Shown here: in pieces, positions 16,477 through 25,138 of the stretch
Position numbering within the stretch: the first letter of the stretch is position 1
Layout: each line of letters opens with the position of its first letter
NCBI RefSeq assembly: GCF_004339745.1
Contig: NZ_SMGP01000003.1
Coordinates: 62,001-126,000 of the forward strand
DNA from: Paraburkholderia sp. BL9I2N2
GTDB taxonomy: Bacteria; Pseudomonadota; Gammaproteobacteria; Burkholderiales; Burkholderiaceae
Reading direction: 5' to 3'
Length of the DNA: 64,000 nt
Position numbers and translations under genes: made by a program
Notes under the pieces: generated by a model
Database searches by the model: none
The model's input: the letters and a program-made list of their open reading frames with translations, nothing else
What the model was told of the DNA's origin: nothing

Positions 16477-16662
16477 CCAACTGTTCTTGACGATATGAAC
16501 TCGCCGGTGGGCGGCCACTACATCGGTGCGGGAATAACACTCGGGCCCGCGTTGACGTTCGGATATCTGGCTGCCATGTCAATCGCTGGAAACAGGCAGG
16601 CGGAGGTAGACAGCAATGTAAATATCCCTACCGCCTCCACCTCTGAGTTGCGCATTGCCTGA
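16477..16662 (+). pseudogene. C-terminal remnant of an FAD-dependent flavoprotein
   Basis: The frame reads DDMNSPVGGHYIGAGITLG followed by PALTFGYLAAMSIAGN, the signature C-terminal segment of fumarate-reductase/KstD-type flavoproteins (GND-MNS-GG-YPGxGITLGPALTFGYIAAR). Nothing upstream in frame continues the family. Orientation is the same as the N-terminal relic at 3813-4732, which lacks exactly this end. Confidence 0.75.
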
Positions 16663-16730
16663 TAGCCAATTGCTTGTTGCGTGACTGAAGACAGCAGTGT
16701 CAACTGTATCGACGAAATGAGGTGACCGCC

Positions 16731-16913
16731 ATGAAGCGACTTGTTTGCGTGATAGGCCTGCTTGCTGCTGCAGGCTTGACAACTCTGGTACTGGGATGGA
16801 GTGAGCCGGAACCGTCAGACGAGCCGTCCGGCAAGATTGGGTGTGCCTACTATGGCGAGACTTGCGTATCTCCAGAGGCTATTTCTAAAGCCTACTTCCG
16901 CCTGTTTCCATGA
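16731..16913 (+). CDS. Small exported protein of unknown function
   Basis: A 60-residue product beginning MKRLVCVIGLLAAAGLTTLVLG, a clear Sec signal or N-terminal anchor. A polar part with SEPEPSDEPSGKIGCAYYGETC and two cysteines that could form a disulfide follows. GAGGTGA sits 6 nt before the ATG. An ATG 9 nt upstream is less well placed. I do not recognise a family. Confidence 0.5.
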   Translation: MKRLVCVIGLLAAAGLTTLVLGWSEPEPSDEPSGKIGCAYYGETCVSPEAISKAYFRLFP

Positions 16914-17390
16914 GATCTTCGCTCAGTCCCGGCGCGCGCTTGTGGTCCGGATAACAGGCTCACTGTTTCGGCATCGTTTTGGTGTGCGCCAACTGGCGAA
17001 ACGGCGGTGTCGCCGCCCGCTCGGAGCGCGTTGACAGCCGAAATTTCCTTGGGCGTCACCGTAGTCCTCGACACGAACTGTCGAGCGGCCGATACGCGCG
17101 TCTGTCGAGAGCGTGCAAAAATTGGAGAGACTCCCAAGGAAGACCGCATGTGCTTCCGGCAGCGGTATCGGTTTCGACTGGAGTACGCTGCCGGTTGTCC
17201 GGCTCCGTGCGTATCCATGTTGTCGAATACCTAAAAACCGCCCTAGTGTTTGACACAGTAAGACTTCTATGGGGCATGGGAAGTCAAGCCCTTTAGCGAT
17301 TTGCTTTCCTCAAGTCAGCGGCCTCCATTTGAGGTGGTGTGATATCTATTTCTGTTTGGAATCCTTTGTGACTGTTCAGCAGGAAGTTAG
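16914..17390. other. Non-coding stretch before the IS110-type element
   Basis: No gene is supported. Short frames on both strands have no ribosome site or recognisable motif, and the region may be old debris displaced by the insertion sequence. Confidence 0.5.
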
Positions 17391-17605
17391 AGGCCGGAGT
17401 GTCTGATATCCGGGCGGTCTGCCCGGTGTAACTTCTATCCGTGCCGGCACCAGGCCGGTCACCACATACCGCATGCGCAGAGCGCTGGGACCACTCCGTT
17501 ACCGAGGCACCCCATCTAAAACTACGGTTACCCGCCGGGCAACCCTCTTACTGTCCGGGTGCGCAAACCTGCCTGACCTGCGTTGAATGAGGGTCGCTGC
17601 TCAGG
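17391..17605 (-). ncRNA. Candidate structured non-coding end (seekRNA/bridge RNA) of the IS110-type element
   Basis: About 210 nt lie between the transposase stop and any other gene, against only about 80 nt on the other side. The segment contains a perfect GC stem (CCGGGC-N5-GCCCGG near 17410-17426) and further complementary runs (GCCGG/CCGGC near 17443-17458; CCGGGC/GCCCGG-type runs near 17533-17560). IS110/IS1111 elements are known to encode a guide RNA in their longer non-coding end. Assignment is by position and structure only. Confidence 0.4.
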
Positions 17606-18751
17606 TTACAGCTCCGCCGCTGTCACCGGTTTGAGCTTTGCCCCTGCCGGAAATTCGCCATGTTCGAGATAGCGCCATATTGCGATTGCAAGACGGCGCG
17701 CAAGCGCGACAATGCCGATGCGTCGCGAACGCTTGCCCGCAGCGCCGAAGCGCTGGTTGAACCATTTGCTCAGCTCGCTGGCCGGCTGGAAGCGCAGCCA
17801 GCTCCATGCAAGCTCCACCATCAGCCATCGCACCCGCTTGTTGCCCGCCTTGCTGATGCCCTGTTCGACTTCACTGGTGCCGCTTGCATATGGCGTTGGC
17901 GCCAGGCCCAGACAGCCGGCGAGCTCGCGGCGATTACCAAACCGCCGCCATCCGAACAGTTCCTTCACGAGTGTCCATGCACTGCCGGTGCCAATGCCCG
18001 CCAGCCGTGCCAGCCCGGCAATGGCCGGTTGCTCGCCGTTGCGCACCTGATGAGCCTGCATTGTCTCAAGCGTCCTGATCTGCCGGGCGACAAGAGCGAG
18101 CCGCTCGAGCTCACGGTCAATCTCGGCACGCAGGTCCGGCAGGAGCTGCGCAGCGTGTTCCGCCCACCAGCGTCCCCAGGTGCGCCCACCGATGTGTTCA
18201 GTGCGCAGGTTGTGCAGCACCAGCAGCGAGCGGACACGGTTGCTGTGCGCCGTGCGCTCCTGCCGAAGGCGGCCGAGTTCCCGATGCACACGCCGTTGAT
18301 CTTCCTGCTCAGGGCTCGGGATACGTGCGATCGCCCATAGCCGCCGCTCGCCTGCGTGGTAGCGCATCAGCATCGAGAGCAGTCGGTCGGCGTCGAGCCG
18401 GTCGGTCTTCGCGCGGCGTGCCCGCCGGCTTACCTCGATGCTGGCAGGGTCCACTACCAGGTTGGAGATCCGCTGCGCGCTCGCCCAGCGGTGCAGCCAG
18501 AAACCATCACGTCCGGCTTCGTAGCAGCTGCGAACCGGAGCGTCGTCGGGCAGGCGGCAACGCACCTTCGCTCTCGCAATCGCCTTCAGGACTGCCGCGG
18601 TATCGCCGGCAGCCACCGTACACCGGCTCGGCGAGCGAATGCCATCGCCAAGACAAAGCTTCCAGCTCCTGTCGCCCAACTCGAAAGCGACATACAACGA
18701 GCCGACCACCTTTACATCCTGCCCACTACGGGTCATGCCGGGCGTGTCCAT
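17606..18751 (-). CDS. IS110 family transposase (DEDD type)
   Basis: A 381-residue transposase. The N-terminal RuvC-like DEDD domain shows YVAFELGDRSWKL near residue 19, YEAGRDGFWLHR near 88 and KTDRLDADRLL near 124. The C-terminal Transposase_20 domain shows LARLAGIGTGSAWTLVKELFG and CLGLAPTPYASG followed by GISKAGNKRVRWLMVE. In the first motif the usual Asp is not obvious and a Glu is present, as in one common subgroup. Length is normal, with no frameshift, so the element may still be active. It sits just past the porin gene's 3' end. Confidence 0.9.
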   Translation of the reverse strand: MDTPGMTRSGQDVKVVGSLYVAFELGDRSWKLCLGDGIRSPSRCTVAAGDTAAVLKAIARAKVRCRLPDDAPVRSCYEAGRDGFWLHRWASAQRISNLVVDPASIEVSRRARRAKTDRLDADRLLSMLMRYHAGERRLWAIARIPSPEQEDQRRVHRELGRLRQERTAHSNRVRSLLVLHNLRTEHIGGRTWGRWWAEHAAQLLPDLRAEIDRELERLALVARQIRTLETMQAHQVRNGEQPAIAGLARLAGIGTGSAWTLVKELFGWRRFGNRRELAGCLGLAPTPYASGTSEVEQGISKAGNKRVRWLMVELAWSWLRFQPASELSKWFNQRFGAAGKRSRRIGIVALARRLAIAIWRYLEHGEFPAGAKLKPVTAAEL

Positions 18752-18829
18752 TTGCGTGCTCCCATGAAGAAAACGGTTTGCATATTCCGTTTTACTCCTC
18801 AGGCTTCGCTTCTACTGCCCTCATAGTAT

Positions 18830-19996
18830 CTAGAACTTATGCCGGATCCCGATACGAGCGACCGCCTGATGCCGATTCGAAGAAGGCGGCAAATCAGCGA
18901 TGTTCGCGACCGCCGCGTGCCCGGTCGAGTCGTTTCCGCTAACCGTCTGCCACTCGCCTGAAAGATAGACATCGGTGCGCTTGGACAGCGTGTGATTCAC
19001 ACCGGCGGAGAACTGATTGTATTTCGCGCCCCCAATGGTTTGAGTCACGGCATTCCCTTTCAGGAAGTTATAAGCCGCTCCAACCGACCAATCCGGGGCA
19101 ATCAGGTACTGCAGGCTGACTTCCGCATCGTTGAAATGCGCACTGCTTCCACTAAGCGCGGCAATGTTCGAATAGCGAATGTTCGAATAGGTCGCGCCCA
19201 TGACGACGCGTCCAAACTTATAAGAACCGCCGGCCGCTACTACCTGGTACGTTCCTGCCGATGCATAGCCGCTGTAGATCGGGCTCGCGGTCAGCCCGTT
19301 CGACGCCGCGGTATCGCTTGGGTTGCTCCCGAACAACGACGCCGCCGGATTGTTGACGTGTGAATATGCCACGGACATGCCAAGCGGGCCCCTCACGAAA
19401 TGGGCTCCGAAGGAGTATGCCTGGTTGGTTGCAAGCGAGCCTGGCACACCACCGAAGCTATAGAGGCCTTCGAAACTCAACCCGCCGAAGTTGGGGCTCT
19501 GGTACTTGACTGAATTGTTCTGGCGACGCGTGAAATTGAAATTGTCGAGGTCGCCGGGATGTGCCGCATGATCCGAGCCAAGATTTGAATCACCGAATTC
19601 GTATATTCCGACGTAGTCGACGATGGGATCATATTGCCGCCCGAGCGTCACGGTGCCATACCGGTCACTCGACAATCCTACAAAGGCCTGACGGCCAAAT
19701 TCAGCGCCGCCTTGCGCGAGATTTCCGGTGTTGAGTTCAAAGCCGTTCTCGAGCGTAAAGATCGCCTTGAGGCCACCGCCGAGATCTTCGGAACCTTTGA
19801 GTCCCCAGCGGGATCCGTTCAGCCCGTTGTTGGCATCGAGTCGGAACAGTCTGCCGCCGCTTTTGCTGCCGGCAACAGGCGCGTTACTGATTGCTTCGAA
19901 ACCCTCATCAATGATGCCGTATAAGGTAATGCTGCTTTGCGCGTACGCGGCAGGGACAGACACAACAAAAGCACATGTCACTATGACTTTTTTCAT
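18830..19996 (-). CDS. Outer-membrane general porin (Burkholderia type)
   Basis: A 388-residue porin. The signal peptide is MKKVIVTCAFVVSVPAAYAQ, followed by SSITLYGIIDEGFE, the standard first strand. Other landmarks are GSRWGLKGSEDLGGGLKAIF, RQAFVGLSSDRYGTVTLGRQ and a C-terminal Phe (RIGIRHKF), which marks outer-membrane assembly. A trimeric 16-strand barrel passing small hydrophilic solutes is expected. The frame extends 33 codons upstream of the ATG at 19996, but that part is not signal-like. The IS110 element ends within about 80 bp downstream of its stop. Confidence 0.9.
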   Translation of the reverse strand: MKKVIVTCAFVVSVPAAYAQSSITLYGIIDEGFEAISNAPVAGSKSGGRLFRLDANNGLNGSRWGLKGSEDLGGGLKAIFTLENGFELNTGNLAQGGAEFGRQAFVGLSSDRYGTVTLGRQYDPIVDYVGIYEFGDSNLGSDHAAHPGDLDNFNFTRRQNNSVKYQSPNFGGLSFEGLYSFGGVPGSLATNQAYSFGAHFVRGPLGMSVAYSHVNNPAASLFGSNPSDTAASNGLTASPIYSGYASAGTYQVVAAGGSYKFGRVVMGATYSNIRYSNIAALSGSSAHFNDAEVSLQYLIAPDWSVGAAYNFLKGNAVTQTIGGAKYNQFSAGVNHTLSKRTDVYLSGEWQTVSGNDSTGHAAVANIADLPPSSNRHQAVARIGIRHKF

Positions 19997-20211
19997 TAGC
20001 AAACTCGCAGGATGCCGGCGTCGCCCGCAGCGCGTGGAAAGCGCAAGCAGGTCCGACGACGCCGGAGCGGAAGAAAGAAGGCAAATCAAAGCCAATGGAC
20101 GAAACGAACGCCGCCTCGATTTATTCCTCTGACTTTCAGAAAAGAGTCCGCGAGAGTTCTTTCAGCTCCGAATAACGTGGGCGACTGCGGCTGAACAAGC
20201 GTGAGCCGAGA

Positions 20212-20379
20212 TCAGTTATCGGGAGGCTCTCGACGAGCGATCTGGCGTGTTTCACCGCGCATCACTTCGTCGCGCGTACACGTGTTGCCCATCACTTTCA
20301 CGCGGCGCACATACACGCGCCCGCTAGTGTCGATCTGCATCGTGAGGTCAAGCGTGTAATGCGTCTGGTCGATCTATGG
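20212..20379 (-). pseudogene. Fragment of BamA-type POTRA domain
   Basis: One frame reads DQTHYTLDLTMQIDTSGRVY, then VRRVKVMGNTCTRDEVMRGE and TRQ, ending at TGA 20212-20214. RVYVRRI-x-GNT-TRDEV-R-E-RQ is the conserved linker between POTRA repeats of the outer-membrane assembly factor BamA. Only about 53 codons remain and no start is present, so this is a relic. Confidence 0.6.
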
Positions 20380-20392
20380 CTGTGCGGTATCA

Positions 20393-20881
20393 GTGCGATT
20401 GCGTAGCCATATGCGCCCTCCTTGTGGAATGTCGCTTAGGCGGTGGCTTGCAGCTTTTCCGCGAAGAAGCGCTAAGGTTGCCGTCGCGCGCAATTGCGAA
20501 ATGTGACCTTCCCGCGACGCCTCTTCCTGGCAGACAGCCGACGCAAATTGCATCAAGCAAATGAATCTTCGCCTTACATTTCTCAACGTACTTCCTAGCG
20601 TTTCACTTACTCCGAACACACACATCCAGAAACCGTTGGCATGATCCGGCATATCGGCGAAGCAGACGTACTCAGTGCCAAAGTCAGCCCGCCACATCTC
20701 GCCTCATTTCTAAAGCAGTTGCCACATTTCGGTCATGTTCAAGGCCCATTCTCCCGGATGCCTTACGCGGTTGCGAGTCAACAGTTGTCTCCTGTAGCGC
20801 GTGCCGTGAAGCCAAGAGTTCCTTATCTTCTGGCTGCACTGGACGCCGTTTCCCTCAATCAACGGCAAATAAACAACGAAC
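20393..20881. other. Intergenic region upstream of phospholipase C
   Basis: No supported gene. A minus-strand frame of roughly 68 codons (about 20390-20600) containing LLDAICVGCLPGRGVAG has no start codon and is left uncalled. A ribosome-site-like AAGGAGG with ATG at 20412 (minus) leads to only six codons. Confidence 0.45.
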
Positions 20882-22975
20882 ATGACATCAAACAGTCGAC
20901 GTGATTTCCTGAGAGCCGCTGCGCAAGCGGCCGGCGCGGCCACCGCACTGGGTGCAGTGCCTCTAGGTATCCGCAGTGCGCTGGCGATACCCGCGCACAA
21001 TGCGACCGGCACTATCGAAGACGTACAGCACATCGTTGTCTTCATGCAGGAAAATCGTTCTTTCGATAACTACTTCGGATCCCTACGCGGCGTGCGCGGT
21101 TTCGGCGATACGCGCCCCATTCCGCTTACAACCGGTAAGTCCGTATTCTTCCAGCCCGCCAACAACGCCGACGGCTATGTCTTGCCTTTCCGCCCCGATC
21201 TTCCGAATCTCGGTCTGCAATTCGTGCAGGATCTGGATCACAGCTGGCCCGGCACTCATGCGGCATGGAACAACGGCCGCTATGACCAGTGGGTGCCGGT
21301 CAAAGGCACGACGACGATGTTCCATCTAACGCGCGAGGACATCCCGTTTCACTACCAACTGGCCGACTCATTTACGATTTGCGATGCCTATCATTGCGCG
21401 GCCATGACGCCGACCGACCCGAACCGTTACTACATGTGGACCGGCTGGGTAGGCAACGACGGTACCGGAGGCGGCCCGGTGATCGATAACGCCGAAGCCG
21501 GTTATTCATGGAGCACATTCCCGGAAAAACTGGAGGCCGCCGGCATATCGTGGAAGGTCTACCAGGACATGGGCTCCGGTTTGAATCCGTCGACCGGCTG
21601 GGGCGACGACCAGAATCCCTTCATCGGCAACTTCGGAGATACGTCGCTTCTGTTCTTCAAGCAGTATCAGAACGCGCAACCCGGCAGTCCGTTGTTCGAA
21701 AAGGCACGCACGGGCACACAGGTCGAGGTGAGCGGGACCTACTTCGACATACTCAGAAAGGACGTGCAAAACAATACGCTGCCTCAGGTTTCGTACATCG
21801 TGGCCCCGGAAGCATTTTCGGAACATGGCAACTGGCCGCCGAACTACGGCGCCTGGTATGTCGACCAGGTTCTTCAGGCACTCACGTCCAACCCGGAAGT
21901 ATGGAGCAAGACGGTGCTGCTTTTGACCTACGACGAGAACGACGGCCTCTTCGATCACATGCCGCCGCCGTATGCATCATCCACACCCGAGACTGGCCTT
22001 TCCACAGTCTCCACGGCGAACGAGTTTTTCGCGGGTTCGGGCAAGAATCAACCCGGCCCCTATGGACTTGGGCCGCGCGTACCGATGATCGCCATCTCGC
22101 CATGGTCGAAGGGTGGTTACGTGTGCTCCGAAGTCTTCGACCACACATCGATCATCCGGTTTATCCAGAAACGTTTCGGGCACGGGAACAGCCTGGAGGA
22201 GCCGAACATTACGGCATGGCGCCGCACGGTGTGCGGAGACCTGACATCGGTTTTCAATTTCAGGAATCCAAACGACAGCTTCCCGCAACTGCCAGTCACC
22301 ACCTTTCCGGCGGACAAGAACCGTCACCCGGACGTCATACCTGTCGTGCCGAGCACGCAGTCACTGCCGAAACAGGAATTCGGTGTACGGCCGGCACGCG
22401 CACTGCCGTACGAATTCTTCGTTCGCGGCGGCGTGAACGGACAAGGCAACGCGTTTCGTTTGCACATGACGAACACGGGGCATGCGGGTGTGAACTTCCT
22501 GGTCTATTCGGGCAATGCGACGGATCTGCCGCGCAGCTATACGGTTGAAGCAGGCAAGGATCTTTCGGACGATTTGATGCTCGCTCCGGGTGGGAGCTAC
22601 GACTTTTCCTTGTTCGGACCCAACGGCTATCTGCGCCGCTTTGTAGGCAAGGCAGGCTCTACGCAAAATCAAGGAACAGCGGTTCAGATTGCCGATGGCT
22701 ACGATGTCGCAAACGGCAATCTGCAACTGCGTCTGACAAACCCGGGTAAAGAGCGGTCTGTTTTCAAGGTCGATAGCGCCTACAACTCGCCGATAAGCGG
22801 CGAGCGCAGCGTGCGCGGCGGTGATGTCAGCGTTCTGATGATTGATCTGCGAAATTCATTCGGGTGGTACGACCTGACAGTGACAGTCGACTCCGACAAA
22901 AACGCCCTGTGGCGCATTGCCGGTCACGTAGAGACCGGGCGCGACAGCGCATCAGATCCAGCGCTTGGAGGCTGA
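20882..22975 (+). CDS. plcN: Phosphocholine-specific phospholipase C (Tat-exported)
   Basis: A 697-residue enzyme that hydrolyses phosphatidylcholine outside the cytoplasm. The Tat signal SRRDFLRAA is at residues 5-13 with a following hydrophobic stretch. The phosphoesterase domain starts IEDVQHIVVFMQENRSFDNY (metal-binding E57-N58 and D62), continues with HDxD-type elements (GYSWSTFPEKLE, LLLTYDENDGLFDHM) and HTSIIRFIQKRFG. Two C-terminal PLC-type beta domains span about 500-690. Length matches the PlcH/PlcN family of Burkholderia and Pseudomonas; choice of the non-haemolytic name is a best guess. It is not in an operon with either neighbour. Possible roles are phosphate scavenging or host-lipid use. 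Confidence 0.88.
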   Translation: MTSNSRRDFLRAAAQAAGAATALGAVPLGIRSALAIPAHNATGTIEDVQHIVVFMQENRSFDNYFGSLRGVRGFGDTRPIPLTTGKSVFFQPANNADGYVLPFRPDLPNLGLQFVQDLDHSWPGTHAAWNNGRYDQWVPVKGTTTMFHLTREDIPFHYQLADSFTICDAYHCAAMTPTDPNRYYMWTGWVGNDGTGGGPVIDNAEAGYSWSTFPEKLEAAGISWKVYQDMGSGLNPSTGWGDDQNPFIGNFGDTSLLFFKQYQNAQPGSPLFEKARTGTQVEVSGTYFDILRKDVQNNTLPQVSYIVAPEAFSEHGNWPPNYGAWYVDQVLQALTSNPEVWSKTVLLLTYDENDGLFDHMPPPYASSTPETGLSTVSTANEFFAGSGKNQPGPYGLGPRVPMIAISPWSKGGYVCSEVFDHTSIIRFIQKRFGHGNSLEEPNITAWRRTVCGDLTSVFNFRNPNDSFPQLPVTTFPADKNRHPDVIPVVPSTQSLPKQEFGVRPARALPYEFFVRGGVNGQGNAFRLHMTNTGHAGVNFLVYSGNATDLPRSYTVEAGKDLSDDLMLAPGGSYDFSLFGPNGYLRRFVGKAGSTQNQGTAVQIADGYDVANGNLQLRLTNPGKERSVFKVDSAYNSPISGERSVRGGDVSVLMIDLRNSFGWYDLTVTVDSDKNALWRIAGHVETGRDSASDPALGG

Positions 22976-23003
22976 GGTTGAGCCGCTAACGCCAGCCGAC
23001 CGG

Positions 23004-23031
23004 TCGTCAACTTCTTGAGGGTAGTTGACGA
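23004..23031 (+). terminator. Hairpin downstream of phospholipase C
   Basis: TCGTCAAC (23004-23011) pairs with GTTGACGA (23024-23031) around a 12-nt loop, 29 bp after the stop codon. No T tract follows, so terminator strength is uncertain. Confidence 0.45.
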
Positions 23032-23140
23032 TCGGGACTCCATTCAATGAGTCATGAGACTGCCACGGTCAGTAATGAATGGGCCGGTACGGTCGCTGGT
23101 TATTTCATCCTTCACCCCGCGGGCATAGGTCCCGCCGATC

Positions 23141-23527
23141 ATGGAAAAACCATTTCTAGCCATGCAGATGTTCACCAGGGTAATCACGTCGATATTCCGC
23201 TGCAGGCACCCTGCATGGGCCCGCGCAAATTGTCGCCTGGCAGGCGACAGCGACGAGACGAGTCTCTCGCGCGGCTTATCGGGCAATCGCATTTTCCCGG
23301 CAATGTTCCTGCTCGCCACGCTCAGCGCGTGCGGAGACAACAGCAATACGCCGGACGCCAGTTCCAGATCATCGTCGCCAACCGCGCCTCAGATTTCCGT
23401 TTCGGCACAACCGTCTGCCGCTACCCAGGATACGTCAACCGGCCTGCCCCCACCACCATGGACAGCCTCTGCGCCGCAGTCCTCTTCAGACGCGTTGCTG
23501 CCGCCCGTGATTCATACAGTGGACTAG
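23141..23527 (+). CDS. Putative lipoprotein of unknown function
   Basis: The C-terminal 74 codons (from an ATG at 23303) read MFLLATLSACGDNSN, a hydrophobic stretch ending in a lipobox-like L-S-A-C. A Ser/Thr/Pro/Gln-rich linker and the end DALLPPVIHTVD follow. From the ATG at 23141 the product is 128 aa with an unusually long basic leader, so the true start is unclear. Low-complexity composition of the mature part suits a small cell-envelope lipoprotein. I do not recognise a family. Confidence 0.45.
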   Translation: MEKPFLAMQMFTRVITSIFRCRHPAWARANCRLAGDSDETSLSRGLSGNRIFPAMFLLATLSACGDNSNTPDASSRSSSPTAPQISVSAQPSAATQDTSTGLPPPPWTASAPQSSSDALLPPVIHTVD

Positions 23528-23706
23528 CGGAAGGCAGCAGATTCCAGCAGCGGAACTGCTCGGCCGTGCGGACATTCCATTTATGCTCGCCCACAACCGG
23601 ACGGCTGCAGCCCGCTCGCTGAAGCCGGGCCGTCCATTCACGTAGCCCGTCGTGGCACCGCGAAGCGTGAACGCCGATCGAAACGATGGAACAGGTCACC
23701 AGACGG

Positions 23707-24447
23707 TCATAGCGCCATACCACCGTCGATGGTGAGGCTGGAGCCGGTCATGTAGCCTGACTCCTTACGGGCGAGGTAGGCAACCAGACCGGCGATCTCA
23801 TCCGGATCGCCTGCGCGCCTAAGCGGAATGAGCGGCTTGATCGCGTCGATATGATCGACCGTCATGTCCGTTACAATTGGCCCGGGTTGAATGTTGTTGA
23901 CTGTAATGCCCCGGCCAGCCAGGTCAATGGCAATACCTTTTACCATGACGGCAACTGCAGCCTTCGTCATTGAGTAGACGCTCGAACCCGGATGTCCGCT
24001 TCGCACCGCGGTGTTGCTGCCGATCGTAATGATCCGGCCACCTTCAGTGAGACGCGCAGCCGCGGCCTGAATGGCGAGAAAGACACCACGCACGTTGATG
24101 TCCAGCATGCGGTCAAGATCTTCCACGCTCACCGTCGCGACGTCACCGAGCATCAAGATGCCAGCGTTGACAACTGCAATATCCAGTTTTCCGAAATGAT
24201 CGACGGTCTGCGCGACGGCTGCCTTGATAGCTGTCGGATCCGCGTTGTCAGCCTTGATTGCAAGGCCAGACCGCCCGGTTGCCTCGATTGCCCCAACCGT
24301 TTCGGCGGCTCGCTCCGGCGCCGAAACGTAGGTCACCGATACGTCGGCGCCCTCTCTTGCCAGACGTCTCGCCGCGGCCGCGCCAATGCCTCGCGAGCCG
24401 CCGAAGACAATGGCAATCTTTCCGGTAAGTCCGTAATTTTCGTTCAC
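23707..24447 (-). CDS. Short-chain dehydrogenase/reductase (3-oxoacyl-ACP-reductase-like)
   Basis: A 246-residue SDR: FGGSRGIGAAAARRLAREGA cofactor loop, VVNAGI, Ser in ITIGSNTAV, Tyr-x3-Lys in YSMTK, and SLTIDGGMAL at the end. I chose the GTG at 24447 because GGAG lies 6 nt upstream and it gives the common N-terminus (M)NENYGLTGK. ATG codons at 24459 and 24453 are alternatives with badly spaced ribosome sites. A TetR gene lies 68 bp upstream on the same strand and a candidate operator covers 24459-24477, so the SDR is probably repressed by that TetR protein. Substrate unknown. Confidence 0.85.
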   Translation of the reverse strand: MNENYGLTGKIAIVFGGSRGIGAAAARRLAREGADVSVTYVSAPERAAETVGAIEATGRSGLAIKADNADPTAIKAAVAQTVDHFGKLDIAVVNAGILMLGDVATVSVEDLDRMLDINVRGVFLAIQAAAARLTEGGRIITIGSNTAVRSGHPGSSVYSMTKAAVAVMVKGIAIDLAGRGITVNNIQPGPIVTDMTVDHIDAIKPLIPLRRAGDPDEIAGLVAYLARKESGYMTGSSLTIDGGMAL

Positions 24448-24458
24448 TAGCATCTCCA

Positions 24459-24477
24459 TTGTTGACAGACCAGTCCA
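24459..24477 (-). promoter_or_regulatory. Candidate TetR operator in front of the SDR
   Basis: On the minus strand TGGACTGGTCTGTCAACAA; 16 of 19 bases match the element at 25120-25138. Both have TGGAC-N6-GTCAA, an imperfect dyad of the type bound by TetR repressors. Confidence 0.55.
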
Positions 24478-24515
24478 TAACTGGGCGCGCGTCGACCACG
24501 TCAAGCTCTCCCTGC

Positions 24516-25100
24516 CTAGCGCGGTCTAAAGCGGCTGATTGCAAATCTGGCCTGTGCGCGCAGACTCCTAACGTCCCCGCCTGCACGGGCCCCGAGCTGA
24601 ATGCCTTGCATCGTCATCTGCAAAAAGGCGGCTGCTTCGCGGGCGTCGATGGCGAGGTCGATTTCTCCGCATGCCTGCCCCTCACGGATGCGTTCGACCA
24701 GGCGCCTGAAAAGCCTTGGGCCCACTTTGCTTCGTAGCATCACAAGATCCGGATCCGCAGTACCGAATTCACTGACAGCGCCGACTCCCATGCACCCGAG
24801 TGCACGGACGCTGTCATCTTCGGCTATGAGGCCGAGCAAAAGCGCCTCGATTCCACGTAACGGCGAGGCACTGCTATTCAGACGCTCCAGGTGACCCGCA
24901 TTGCTTTCCCGTTGATATCGCTCCAGCGCTTCAAGGTAGAGCTTCCGTTTGTCGCCGAACGCGTTGTAGAGGCTTTGCCGCCCGATGTTCATGGCAGCGA
25001 GCAGGTCTTCCGTTGAAGTCGACGCATAGCCTTTCGCCCAGAACACGCGTGTAGCGCGGTCCAGTGCCTCGTTTCGATCGAACTCTCTAGGTCTAGCCAT
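24516..25100 (-). CDS. TetR family transcriptional regulator
   Basis: A 194-residue repressor beginning MARPREFDRNEALDRATRVF, the usual opening of the AcrR/NemR-like group. The helix-turn-helix follows (TSTEDLLAAMNIGRQSLYNAF) and then a TetR_C-type ligand domain with GCMGVGAVSEFG. The longer open frame upstream of 25100 is promoter DNA. A minus-strand promoter, TTGACA (25130-25135), 17 bp, TATCCT (25107-25112), places the transcript start at or next to the ATG, so the mRNA may be leaderless; no ribosome site is visible. Candidate operators in its own promoter and in front of the SDR downstream indicate autoregulation and control of the SDR. Confidence 0.85.
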   Translation of the reverse strand: MARPREFDRNEALDRATRVFWAKGYASTSTEDLLAAMNIGRQSLYNAFGDKRKLYLEALERYQRESNAGHLERLNSSASPLRGIEALLLGLIAEDDSVRALGCMGVGAVSEFGTADPDLVMLRSKVGPRLFRRLVERIREGQACGEIDLAIDAREAAAFLQMTMQGIQLGARAGGDVRSLRAQARFAISRFRPR

Positions 25101-25106
25101 GGTTTG

Positions 25107-25138
25107 AGGATATTGATTCTGGACTGATATGTCAATAA
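25107..25138 (-). promoter_or_regulatory. TetR promoter with overlapping operator
   Basis: TTGACA at 25130-25135 and TATCCT at 25107-25112 with 17 bp between them, reading toward the tetR gene. The plus-strand operator-like element TGGACTGATATGTCAATAA (25120-25138) covers the -35 box, so binding would block transcription. Confidence 0.6.

Larger units (their letters stand above)
17391..18829 (-). mobile_element. IS110/IS1111-type insertion sequence, approximate limits
   Basis: One intact transposase gene with a long 3' and a short 5' non-coding end. Exact ends cannot be fixed: I find no convincing terminal inverted repeats or target duplication, which this family often lacks. The right limit must lie between 18752 and the porin stop at 18830. 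Confidence 0.55.

Noticed and set aside
20390..20600. Minus-strand frame with LLDAICVGCLPGRGVAG
   Set aside because: Looks somewhat protein-like but has no start codon in frame and no family I can name.
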